A DNA stretch of 64,000 nucleotides from CAJQQY01 sp964564545 (GTDB lineage Bacteria > Bacteroidota > Bacteroidia > Chitinophagales > Saprospiraceae). Below the pieces are notes generated by a model that was not told the DNA's origin, ran no database searches, and saw only the letters and a list, made by a program, of their open reading frames with translations. Both the position numbers and the translations under genes were made by a program. Shown here piece after piece: positions 43,194 through 51,773 of the stretch; position 1 is the first letter of the stretch, and the number at the start of each line of letters is the position of its first letter. The stretch covers positions 1 through 64,000 of the forward strand of contig CAZMBP010000019.1 of NCBI GenBank assembly GCA_964564545.1, read 5' to 3'.

Positions 43194-44798
43194 ATGAAAA
43201 ATCTATTTAGTCTTTTAACAATTACACTCCTAATTTTTTCTTTAAGCTGTAAAAAAGAAGATTTAAAATTAGATATCAACTTTGAACCAAACCCAACAAC
43301 CGACTATCAAAATGACGGACCATTAAGTAAAGTTTCAAAGATTTGCGATGTATTAAGTTTTGATGACGAAGCACATTTTAGAGATGTTTATAATCATTTA
43401 GAAACTCGATACGATGCCAATGAAGCAACAGATTCAACAGCAAGTTTAGATGCATTTGAAAATGAATTGAACTTTGAAAGTCGCCGAACTTTTGTCAATG
43501 ATTGGGAAACCAATATGGAAGACAATGGAATCCCAATTGATGAAGCGAATGATATCGATACCATCTTTTTTGAAGATGATGTTTTGAAAACGATGCTCAA
43601 TCCAAATGCGATTGTCAAAATTGGAGATGATGCAGTTTTAATGATTGATGATTGTTTGTGGATTAGAGTTCCATTTCAAGATTGTCAAGGTGTAAAATTA
43701 TTAGAGCAATTTTCACAAATGCTATCTAAGCCAGGAAGAGAAGCACAAGAAGCAGCCATGGAATTTGCTATCCAAAATAATATTGTTTTTGAAGATCTAT
43801 GTCCATCACCTCCGGGAGCAAGATCAAGTGGATGTGGTTTCCAAATTGACTTCACCTACACAGATCCAGTTTTGAACCCTTCGACTGATCGATTCGAATT
43901 TACCTTGACGGATTTGACACATGATTATTTAACAAATTCGCAATTGAGAAAATGGAAAATAGTGGGGGACAATAGTCTAGATACGATGGTTTCCAAATTT
44001 GAAACATTTTTCGGTGGACAATCTTCAGGAGCAGAATCACCAACGGTAAGTGTTCCAAACGATGCTGACTACATCATCATCAGATTGAAAAAACGAACGC
44101 TTCGACCTTACTGTGCAGAATATATTGAGAAGAAAATTTATTTGCAATGTCCATCCCCAGATTGGAATTATGTGGACATGTACACGGTACAATTTACCAC
44201 TAGAAATTATTCACCAGGAATGTCAACTGATTGGAATTTTGGAGATGGAAATACTTCGACGGCAATCAATCCTTCACATACTTATAGTGTAAGTTGCTTG
44301 GAAAATTTCAATGCTAGTTTTAATGTTTATTCCGCTGTAGGAGGAACCTGTCAAGTAGAATTTCCAGTCATGCCCATCAGCGTGGGACCAAAAGATAAAT
44401 ACATCAAACATAAAAAAGCAAAAGGATGGAAAGAGGTTGGCTCTGAAAAATTTAAGTGGTTGGTCAAAGCAAATGGAACTCCAAGCATTTTAGGAATCGA
44501 TTTAGGTTTTGGAAAAGTAAAAGGAAAAATTAAATACAAAAAGAAGAATGGAAGCGGTAAGTGGAAAAAGAAAAAAACCAACTTAACGATTCGATTTGAA
44601 AACAACACATACGAGGTAAATAACTGTTCGATTTTAAATGATCTAACCGTAGTTTCAAGTGCAAAAATAGTTTCGAACAAAAAGAAAACTAAAAACAAAT
44701 ACAAAACGTCGACACCCTTTAGAATTTATTTAGATGACCCAATCCAAGCCTACTTTTCAGCAGGTGGAATTAATGGAACCTTCGACGTTTTCGATTAA
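43194..44798 (+). CDS. Large lipoprotein with PKD-like domain (cluster member 2)
   Basis: 534 residues. Lipobox LSCKKE (C19). Residues ~45-160 form an acidic helical domain (SFDDEAHFRDVYNHLETRYD...); residues ~325-375 are a PKD-type beta-sandwich recognised from STDWNFGDGNTSTAINPSHTYS. The C-terminal ~150 residues are lysine-rich beta strands (KGKIKYKKKNGSGKWKKKK and around). No catalytic motif. Same promoter element as its neighbours; followed by a hairpin with an A tract. Confidence 0.72.
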   Translation: MKNLFSLLTITLLIFSLSCKKEDLKLDINFEPNPTTDYQNDGPLSKVSKICDVLSFDDEAHFRDVYNHLETRYDANEATDSTASLDAFENELNFESRRTFVNDWETNMEDNGIPIDEANDIDTIFFEDDVLKTMLNPNAIVKIGDDAVLMIDDCLWIRVPFQDCQGVKLLEQFSQMLSKPGREAQEAAMEFAIQNNIVFEDLCPSPPGARSSGCGFQIDFTYTDPVLNPSTDRFEFTLTDLTHDYLTNSQLRKWKIVGDNSLDTMVSKFETFFGGQSSGAESPTVSVPNDADYIIIRLKKRTLRPYCAEYIEKKIYLQCPSPDWNYVDMYTVQFTTRNYSPGMSTDWNFGDGNTSTAINPSHTYSVSCLENFNASFNVYSAVGGTCQVEFPVMPISVGPKDKYIKHKKAKGWKEVGSEKFKWLVKANGTPSILGIDLGFGKVKGKIKYKKKNGSGKWKKKKTNLTIRFENNTYEVNNCSILNDLTVVSSAKIVSNKKKTKNKYKTSTPFRIYLDDPIQAYFSAGGINGTFDVFD

Positions 44799-44807
44799 TA
44801 CGTAGCT

Positions 44808-44835
44808 GCTGCCTTTAGTCGGCAGCAAAAAAAAA
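44808..44835 (+). repeat. Hairpin with A-tract (dispersed palindrome, copy 2)
   Basis: GCTGCC and GGCAGC arms around TTTAGTC, then nine A. Same CTTTAGTCGG core as at 14722-14752 and the same position directly after a stop codon. Confidence 0.55.
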
Positions 44836-44954
44836 GAGTAAAGCGATTTACCCATAAAAAACTCATAAGTAATTGACTATCAACAGAATAATAAAATAAA
44901 ATAGTCAATTACTTATCCTTCAGAATAATTTTTTTCAAAAAAAAACAAAGAAAA

Positions 44955-44980
44955 AGGTAAGAAAACAAAATCCCCACGAT
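44955..44980 (+). promoter_or_regulatory. Regulon promoter P3 (GGTAAGA-N13-ACGATA)
   Basis: GGTAAGA at 44955-44961 and ACGATA at 44975-44980, 13-bp spacer, 69 bp before the ATG at 45050. Confidence 0.78.
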
Positions 44981-45049
44981 AGTAAGATGTATTCAATAAC
45001 GAATACAACATTTAAAAAAACATATTTAAAAACTTAAAAAATAATTACC

Positions 45050-45751
45050 ATGAAAAATCTATTAAATCTTTTAGCAATTACACTTTTATTATTTGCAACA
45101 TCTTGTCAAAAAGAAGAAACTGTACCAACAACATTTCCAGAAAATCCATACAATCATGTAGGAGAAGAACACAACACTATGGTAGATGATTTTATGACTA
45201 TTCATGGAACACAACTATCAAATATGCCAGAACCTATGGAAAAGGAATTTTTCATTTTTGAAAATATCCTACCTGAAAATGGACTAGATTTTAGAAACTA
45301 TCAAGATGCAAAAGAGCAACTTCAATTGCAACCAACTCAAATTTTAGCAGGGTATGATTTCACAAAATTTGATCAAATTTTTGCAAATACTTCGATGTCA
45401 GATTTAGGAAAAACTACTTTAAATAACGCCTTAGTTAAGTTAATAAAAATCGACGGAAGAACTCCTGAAGGTTTAGCAAAAGTAAAAGAAGAAATCAGAA
45501 AAATTGAAATTACTTTTATAGAAGGATTTGAAGGAACTGCTGATTACAAACCAGCGATGGTTTACCTTTCAGTATTAAAACACTCTGCTCAATATTGGAT
45601 TGATAATCCAAATGGACCGCAACCAACTAAAGCAAAATGGTGGCAAACTCTTTTGGCAGATGCAGCAGGTGCAATCATCGGTGGAGTAATTGGAGGAGGA
45701 ACTGCGGTTCCATTGGCAGCAGGATTTTCTCTCGCAGTAAATAACTCATAA
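45050..45751 (+). CDS. Lipoprotein with glycine-zipper tail (cluster member 3)
   Basis: 233 residues; signal MKNLLNLLAITLLLFATSCQK (C19). Predicted helical, with YLSVLKHSAQYWIDNPNG near residue 180 (compare YRHSTQFWVN in member 1). The last ~35 residues WWQTLLADAAGAIIGGVIGG continue in a small-residue hydrophobic tail (GTAVPLAAGFSLAV): a glycine-zipper pattern that could insert in a membrane or mediate helix packing. Not a known bacteriocin; resemblance to glycine-zipper membrane helices only. Confidence 0.7.
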   Translation: MKNLLNLLAITLLLFATSCQKEETVPTTFPENPYNHVGEEHNTMVDDFMTIHGTQLSNMPEPMEKEFFIFENILPENGLDFRNYQDAKEQLQLQPTQILAGYDFTKFDQIFANTSMSDLGKTTLNNALVKLIKIDGRTPEGLAKVKEEIRKIEITFIEGFEGTADYKPAMVYLSVLKHSAQYWIDNPNGPQPTKAKWWQTLLADAAGAIIGGVIGGGTAVPLAAGFSLAVNNS

Positions 45752-45807
45752 TTATTAATTCCAAGACCAATTGAAAGACGACAAATATAATCCTGAATAC
45801 CCAGTAA

Positions 45808-45840
45808 GGTGTTAGCTCGAAAGAGTTAGCACCTTTTTTT
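45808..45840 (+). terminator. Terminator with GAAA tetraloop
   Basis: GGTGTTAGCTC and GAGTTAGCACC pair over 11 positions (two wobbles) across a GAAA loop, then a run of T. Separates lipoprotein 3 from the subtilase operon. Confidence 0.85.
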
Positions 45841-45860
45841 TGAAAAAAAAGTGGGAGAGA

Positions 45861-45887
45861 GGTAAGATTTTTAGAAAAATAACGATA
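45861..45887 (+). promoter_or_regulatory. Regulon promoter P4 (GGTAAGA-N14-ACGATA)
   Basis: GGTAAGA at 45861-45867 and ACGATA at 45882-45887, 14-bp spacer, 104 bp before the subtilase ATG at 45992. Confidence 0.75.
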
Positions 45888-45991
45888 TCAAGTTGTAGGA
45901 GAATTTTGGAATTATGACCATCTTGTTAATAGCAACAGGAAATAATGACTCCAAAGTTTGAATCGATTTTATAAATGAAAAACAATTGAAA

Positions 45992-48157
45992 ATGAAACAG
46001 CTGATTTTACTTTTTCCGTTTTTGTTAATGTATTGTTACACAAGTCAAAGTCAAACGATTATCAATGGCCAAGCTTACACGTTCGACGATCAAGATTTAG
46101 ATGGTTGGACCTCAGAAAACTTGTCTTCTATTAATGATGGAAATTGGCAATGGAAAGAAAATGGAAAAGCGGATGACGGAACTTTTTGGAATGATCGAGA
46201 TTCAATTCGTTCGACCTCTTTAGGTGGAGCTGCGGTTTATGATAGTGATGGATTATTTTCAGCAGGAATTGGAAATCCATCTTTGCCAGTAGAAGTTGCA
46301 TTGAACTCTCCTATTTTAAATTTTTCAGGAGAACCAAATGTTTATTTAAAATTCAATCAATATTATAGAAATTATCAAACGAATACTAGGGTCGAAGTTT
46401 CGGCTGATGATGGAATGACTTGGACGACTTTTAATGTCAATGATAATGTCAATCAAAATGTGGAGACCTCTTCAGGTGATTATAAAATTATAGATATTTC
46501 ATCTGTCGCAGGAGATGTGGGAGAGGCGAGGGTTCGATTCGTATTTTCTGGAGATTATTATTATTGGATTTTAGATGATGTAGAATTTTGGGATGGATAT
46601 CCTTATCCCCAGACATTCCCAGAGTATGTAGGATATAGTTTGGTGACGTTTAATGTGGCTTACGAAGTGGACGAGTCTGCTTGGCCATACCGACCAAATG
46701 AGATGGTCGTTCAATTTAAAGAGGGAACTTCATTTATGAGAAAAGAAGAATTGCGAGATTCATTTGGTGTAGTTCTTTATGATTCTTGTGTTTGTAATCG
46801 ATTGGAATTGTGGAGACTCGGAGATGATATTTTTTCAGGAGGGGATACCTTGTCTAATTTTGGAGGGAGCATTGGATTATTAGAAAGAATTAAAGGATCA
46901 AAGAGTAAATCAGAAGTTGATGGTTCAGACTTTAATCGACTGAATTACAATGAGTTAAAGGATTCTGTTATTGTACCAAATCAGAAGCTTCAGACTATTC
47001 CTACCAATGCCTCAACACCAGCAGCCGATGCAACTTTAGTCGCTATACTTGATACTGGAATTGATTACAATCATTCAAGTTTTGATAATTTTATTGCACT
47101 TAATAATGATGATTTAGGAAATGATGTTGACGATGATGGCAATTGTCAGAATGATGATCCTGTCGGGTGGAACTTTGTCAATAACAATAATAATGCATTC
47201 GATAACCATGGACATGGAACACACGTCGCAGGTATCATTCAAAATAATTTAACTGCTTATAACTTCAATAATTGTGATATAAAAATAGTGCCTTATAAAA
47301 CTCATAATTATCAAGGTATCGGTGATTTGTTTGCGGTGACTTGCGCAACTTATCAAGCTTTGGAAGATAAGGTTTCAGTTATCAATGACAGCTGGGGTTT
47401 CTATGGAGACTCAAGTATTATTTTGAGTAATGCGATTGACACAGTTAGTAGTTATGATATTTTAGTCATCGCTGCTTCGGGAAATGACACCATAGACTTA
47501 AATGATTATCAACAATATCCAGCCTGTTATTTTAATGAAAATATAATTGCAGTTGGTGCACATGACACCACATTTATTGATGTTAGTTTTTACGATACAA
47601 TAGTTGCTCCTTTCTCAAACTACAGCCCAAATTATGTTGATATTTTAGCACCGGGAAGTGAAATATTGAGCACCCTTCCAGAAAATCAAATGGGTACTAA
47701 AAATGGAACCTCTATGGCAACACCAGCTGTGGCGGCAGTAGCTTCAATTTATTATTGTAATGGAATTTCTGAGTTTCAAACTGTAAAAGATAGTTTAATA
47801 AACTGTTCCAAAAGTCATAATGATTTGACGACCTTTTCTTTGGATGGGAACGTTTTATACTTCGACGCATCATGTTTGACTACAGTAGGAAATGTTGAAT
47901 TAGAAAATAGTTTTAATTATTCCATTTATCCAAATCCTGTTCACGAACAAATTTTTATTTCTCCAGATCAAAAAATAGAGGATGTCAAAATTCAATTAAT
48001 TAATATGTCAGGTCAACCCGTTTTCCAAAAAGAAATAAAATATTGGGAGGCTAAATCAATTCAACAATTTGATGTAAAAAATCTCCCAGCGGGAATTTAT
48101 TTTTTTAAAATCCAATTCAGTAGTTATATTTGGACTTATAAAATGATAAAAACCTAA
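45992..48157 (+). CDS. Secreted subtilisin-like (S8) serine protease with T9SS sorting domain
   Basis: 721 residues from the ATG at 45992; a TTG two codons earlier is in frame but ATG fits the signal peptide (MKQLILLFPFLLMYCYTSQSQ). After an N-terminal beta-sandwich (residues ~30-200) comes an inhibitory-like segment and then the S8 catalytic domain: D354 in LVAILDTGID, H408 in HGHGTHVAG, S574 in NGTSMATP. The C-terminus is a T9SS sorting domain (YSIYPNPVHEQIFI ... KMIKT). It is exported to the surface and probably processes proteins there. First gene of an operon with the CHAT protein (9 bp downstream). The P4 promoter puts it under the local sigma factor. Confidence 0.9.
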   Translation: MKQLILLFPFLLMYCYTSQSQTIINGQAYTFDDQDLDGWTSENLSSINDGNWQWKENGKADDGTFWNDRDSIRSTSLGGAAVYDSDGLFSAGIGNPSLPVEVALNSPILNFSGEPNVYLKFNQYYRNYQTNTRVEVSADDGMTWTTFNVNDNVNQNVETSSGDYKIIDISSVAGDVGEARVRFVFSGDYYYWILDDVEFWDGYPYPQTFPEYVGYSLVTFNVAYEVDESAWPYRPNEMVVQFKEGTSFMRKEELRDSFGVVLYDSCVCNRLELWRLGDDIFSGGDTLSNFGGSIGLLERIKGSKSKSEVDGSDFNRLNYNELKDSVIVPNQKLQTIPTNASTPAADATLVAILDTGIDYNHSSFDNFIALNNDDLGNDVDDDGNCQNDDPVGWNFVNNNNNAFDNHGHGTHVAGIIQNNLTAYNFNNCDIKIVPYKTHNYQGIGDLFAVTCATYQALEDKVSVINDSWGFYGDSSIILSNAIDTVSSYDILVIAASGNDTIDLNDYQQYPACYFNENIIAVGAHDTTFIDVSFYDTIVAPFSNYSPNYVDILAPGSEILSTLPENQMGTKNGTSMATPAVAAVASIYYCNGISEFQTVKDSLINCSKSHNDLTTFSLDGNVLYFDASCLTTVGNVELENSFNYSIYPNPVHEQIFISPDQKIEDVKIQLINMSGQPVFQKEIKYWEAKSIQQFDVKNLPAGIYFFKIQFSSYIWTYKMIKT

Positions 48158-48166
48158 AATAATATA

Positions 48167-50920
48167 ATGTTGAATTTTAAAAAAATAATAGGGATGCTGA
48201 TCTTAAATTCAGCATCCCTATTTTTATGGTCTCAATGTCCGGAAGATTTAAATGTAAATTCAACCTTGAAAACGAATGATATAGATCAAGTGATGGTGCT
48301 GACAGAGCAATTAGAAAATTGTCCCAATCAGCAAGATTCCTTAGCACTTAGTTTTCATAAGTTAGGTACATTATTTTATTCTCAAACTGATGAACTTGAT
48401 TCTGCTATTTTATTTACTGAAAAAGCGCTTCTTCTTCGTCAACAACTTTTCGCTGAAAAACCAACTATTGATTTAGGGAAATCAAATCATAATTTAGGTG
48501 TCTTCTATGCCCAATTAAGAAAAAATAAAACTGCTCAAAAGTATTTAGAAAATGCCATTGAGGTTTATAAAGATTTAAATGAGTCAAGATTACTTCGGAG
48601 TTATCTTGAGTTGGCAAATGTTCATCGATCAATAGGGGAGTATGAAATTGCTGAAAAATATTTTAATTTGATTATACCATTGGCAACAAAACTCGAAGAT
48701 GATTATAGGTTAGCAAGCGCTTTATCAGATTATGGATGGTTATTAAATGTGAAAAAAGAATACTTAAAAGCTAGCCAGCATTTGGAGCAGTCAAAAGCAA
48801 TTTTTGAGGAGGAAGGAGGTTCACAAAATTTAGCAGCTTGCTATAGTAATTTGAGTAATTCCTATTTTTATTTAGGTCAAATTCCAAAATCAATTTCTAA
48901 TCTTAAAGCAGCTATAAAAATTAATGAAGAATATAATGATTGCGAAGAGATTGCAAAATTGAATAATAATTTAGGTGCGCGTTATCAAAAGAACAATCAG
49001 AATGAATTGGCTTTTCGTACTCTTACCAAAGGTTTAAAAACTGCTCAATCTTGTAATTCCAAAGAAATCATTGCTCAAAGCCACGATAACCTCGGCGAAT
49101 ATTACCTTGCCAAAAGAGACTATAAAAAAGCCCTTTTCCATTTTCAAAAAGCCATCCAAACGCTACTGCCAAGATTCCAAAGAAACAAAGATTGGCATAA
49201 TCCAACCAAGGTAGATATTGAATTTGCCTTTAATAAAATTGACTTGCTAATCTATTTAGGAGACAAGGCTAAAACACTTCGTCTCCTTTCTAATTCTGAA
49301 AACGATTCAAAATATCTTACCTCTTCCCTCGAAATTTTCGAACTTGGTGATGTGGTCATTGACCAACTTCGAAAAGAACATCAAGATCAAGACACTAAAC
49401 TTTTTTGGAGAAAAGAGGCGATTCCTTTTTATGAAAATGCGATTGAAGTTTGTTATGAATTGCAAGATGTCGAAAAGGCATTTTTCTTTTTTGAAAAAAG
49501 TAAAGCAATTTTATTATTGGAAGCTTTGCAAACATCTGATGCTTTAGAATTGATTCCAGATAGTTTGAAAAATCATATTCAATCCTTGCAACAAACCTTA
49601 TTAAAAAATAAAGAAGACCTAGATAATGAAAATTATTCTCGATTATCAAAAGAAGGAATAATTAAGGAGTTGATAGGTTTGCAAAGTAAATTCGAATCTG
49701 AAACTGCAAAATTGGTTAAAGAATATCCTAAGTTTTTTGAAGTGAAATTTAGGACAAAAGTAATCTCGCTAACCGATGCACAAAATGAATTGTCCAATTC
49801 AAATAGAAAAAATGCCATTCACTTTTTCTATGGTGAAAAAAATGTCTACGCTGTAACAATACATTTACAAAAATTAAAATTACTTCAACTTGGCTCTACT
49901 GCTTCGATTGAAAAAGAAATTAGACACCTGCTTTCTTTTTTCGAGAAGTCATCCAAAATTGAAAATGCACCAAATGATTTTTTGCAACAGTCAAAAAAAG
50001 TGTATGATTTTTTAATTGCTCCTTTATCGATAGGGGAAGGGGAAGAAGTGATTATTTTTCCAGATGGAGCTTTGGCTTATTTACCTTTTGAAGCTTTGGT
50101 GACTAGGGAATCTAAGGACATTGCTTTAGCGAATTATTTGATAAAAAACCATCGAATTTATTATGGCTATTCCGCGACGATTTTTTCTAAACTAAATAAA
50201 AATACAGAACAATTTACTGATAATTCTATTGCTGCTTTCGCTCCATTTGCAGATGGAACTGTCAATTCGAAATATGCCGCACTTGCTTTTAGTCAAGATG
50301 AATTGGGAGAAATCAGCGAGCTAGTGGATGGTGTTTTTCTAAAAAATCAGAAAGCGACTAAACAGTATTTCTTGGAAAATAGTGAAGACTTTTCAGTTTT
50401 ACATTTATCTACTCATGCTTTTTCTTCCTCGACGGAAAGTAAACCACATATTGTTTTTGCTGATACATCTTTGTTCCTCTCTGAATTGTATAGTTTGGAA
50501 ATTCCTGCAGACTTAGTAGTACTGAGTGCGTGCCAATCAAATATAGGGAAGTTGTCACCAGGCGAAGGAGTGATGAGTTTGGGAAGGGGATTTACCTTTG
50601 CAGGATCGAAAAGTTTAGTGTCAAGTTTGTGGAATGTAAATGCGGCTTCGACAAGTAAGATCTTGTCTGATTTTTATAGAAATATACAAAATGAGAGTTC
50701 AAAATATGAATCATTACATGCATCAAAATTGGCTTATTTGGAAAATGAAAATATCCCAAGTTATGAAAGATCACCTTATTATTGGGCAGGATTGATTTAT
50801 TACGGCGATGATGGTGGAGTGACTTTGGAGGAAAAAACAAATAATAATTTTTATGTTTTGTTGGTAATTGGTGCGATCTGTTTTTTGTTCGGGATTTATT
50901 TTATAAAAAGAAAAAACTAA
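48167..50920 (+). CDS. Exported TPR-CHAT protein with C-terminal membrane anchor
   Basis: 917 residues. Signal peptide (to LFLWSQ). Residues ~40-345 hold about eight TPR units (e.g. KSNHNLGVFYAQLRKNKTAQKYLENAIEVY, AACYSNLSNSYFYLGQIPKSISNLKAAIKI, by pattern). A helical linker follows, then the CHAT domain (~600-880), a caspase-like cysteine-protease fold: H750 in HLSTHAFSSS and C789 in LVVLSACQSN, followed by GKLSPGEGVMSLGRGFTFAG. A last helix (VLLVIGAICFLFGIYF) and KRKN anchor it, leaving the bulk outside the cytosol. CHAT domains act as proteases controlled by TPR sensing in other systems. Lies 9 bp after the subtilase gene and 9 bp before a barrel gene, so one operon. Confidence 0.9.
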   Translation: MLNFKKIIGMLILNSASLFLWSQCPEDLNVNSTLKTNDIDQVMVLTEQLENCPNQQDSLALSFHKLGTLFYSQTDELDSAILFTEKALLLRQQLFAEKPTIDLGKSNHNLGVFYAQLRKNKTAQKYLENAIEVYKDLNESRLLRSYLELANVHRSIGEYEIAEKYFNLIIPLATKLEDDYRLASALSDYGWLLNVKKEYLKASQHLEQSKAIFEEEGGSQNLAACYSNLSNSYFYLGQIPKSISNLKAAIKINEEYNDCEEIAKLNNNLGARYQKNNQNELAFRTLTKGLKTAQSCNSKEIIAQSHDNLGEYYLAKRDYKKALFHFQKAIQTLLPRFQRNKDWHNPTKVDIEFAFNKIDLLIYLGDKAKTLRLLSNSENDSKYLTSSLEIFELGDVVIDQLRKEHQDQDTKLFWRKEAIPFYENAIEVCYELQDVEKAFFFFEKSKAILLLEALQTSDALELIPDSLKNHIQSLQQTLLKNKEDLDNENYSRLSKEGIIKELIGLQSKFESETAKLVKEYPKFFEVKFRTKVISLTDAQNELSNSNRKNAIHFFYGEKNVYAVTIHLQKLKLLQLGSTASIEKEIRHLLSFFEKSSKIENAPNDFLQQSKKVYDFLIAPLSIGEGEEVIIFPDGALAYLPFEALVTRESKDIALANYLIKNHRIYYGYSATIFSKLNKNTEQFTDNSIAAFAPFADGTVNSKYAALAFSQDELGEISELVDGVFLKNQKATKQYFLENSEDFSVLHLSTHAFSSSTESKPHIVFADTSLFLSELYSLEIPADLVVLSACQSNIGKLSPGEGVMSLGRGFTFAGSKSLVSSLWNVNAASTSKILSDFYRNIQNESSKYESLHASKLAYLENENIPSYERSPYYWAGLIYYGDDGGVTLEEKTNNNFYVLLVIGAICFLFGIYFIKRKN

Positions 50921-50929
50921 AACATATGT

Positions 50930-51703
50930 ATGGGAAAAGTTAGAAAAATAATGCTTCTGAGTTTTTTAATTTTGTTTTTCAATCTTACCCTTTTGAGTCA
51001 ATCTTATGAATGGAATAGTTCTTTTTTTGAAGTAAATTATTTTAGGCATGAGTTCACCTTAAGTCAAAGTGGAGCAACCCATGATTCAACATCAAAAAAT
51101 ATATTTTTTCCTAAGTACAAATATAAGCAAGCAGGTGAAGATGATTCTAAGAAAAAAATACCTGGTTACTTACATCTTTTATTAGGAGCTGGCTGGGCTA
51201 ATGCGACTCCTAGCTTTCTAGATCCAGAATCAAATTCTGAATTGGGTGGGCTCTCACTTCAAATAGCTGCCGGAGCACAAATCAATCAATATATTGGAGT
51301 TGGTTTTGGAGTTAATAGAATTTCAACATTTGACCCATATAACAGTCATCTTAGCTTTACAGGAACAGGTGTTAATCTAAATGGATATCCTGGCCTCTTT
51401 TTTTACAATGTCACTATTGGTATTGTGAATAGGTATGAATTAATTGATGATAAAGAGTACCGATCAAAAACGTTTGAAAAAGAAAAAGGGAATCCTTTCT
51501 TTTTTGATATTAAAGGAGGCCTAAAAATAGGTGAAAGAATCATCCTTGGAATGGGATATTTTTCATCTTCGAAGATTAAAGGAATTTATAAAGAGTACGA
51601 AGTCCCATGGACAAGTAATATTTCCATTTTTGATGAAGGTCGTAAATCACAAATTGCTGGTTTTCAGTTCTTTGTTGGATTTAAATTGATTAAACATGAC
51701 TAA
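50930..51703 (+). CDS. Outer-membrane beta-barrel-like protein (third gene of protease operon)
   Basis: 257 residues with an N-terminal hydrophobic signal (MLLSFLILFFNLTLLSQ). Alternating hydrophobic pattern with glycine-rich strands (LHLLLGAGWANATP, AAGAQINQYIGVGFGVNR, IILGMGYFSS) and a final FQFFVGFKLIKHD strand, typical of an 8-10-strand outer-membrane barrel. No family recognised. The tight 9-bp gap after the CHAT gene places it in the same transcript, which could tie the CHAT protease to the outer membrane. Confidence 0.65.
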   Translation: MGKVRKIMLLSFLILFFNLTLLSQSYEWNSSFFEVNYFRHEFTLSQSGATHDSTSKNIFFPKYKYKQAGEDDSKKKIPGYLHLLLGAGWANATPSFLDPESNSELGGLSLQIAAGAQINQYIGVGFGVNRISTFDPYNSHLSFTGTGVNLNGYPGLFFYNVTIGIVNRYELIDDKEYRSKTFEKEKGNPFFFDIKGGLKIGERIILGMGYFSSSKIKGIYKEYEVPWTSNISIFDEGRKSQIAGFQFFVGFKLIKHD

Positions 51704-51773
51704 CTTTTTAGGTTGGAAAAAGGATATTTTAAACTTTGGAAATTGTATATTTTATTTATCGGAGATAAGAAAA

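Noticed and set aside
44351..44704. 117-codon minus-strand frame opposite lipoprotein 2
   Set aside because: It is antisense to a lysine-rich coding stretch, giving a phenylalanine/leucine-rich artefact.
45050..45751. Class II bacteriocin from the glycine-rich tail
   Set aside because: The protein is a lipoprotein of 233 residues with no double-glycine leader and no immunity or transporter gene next to it.
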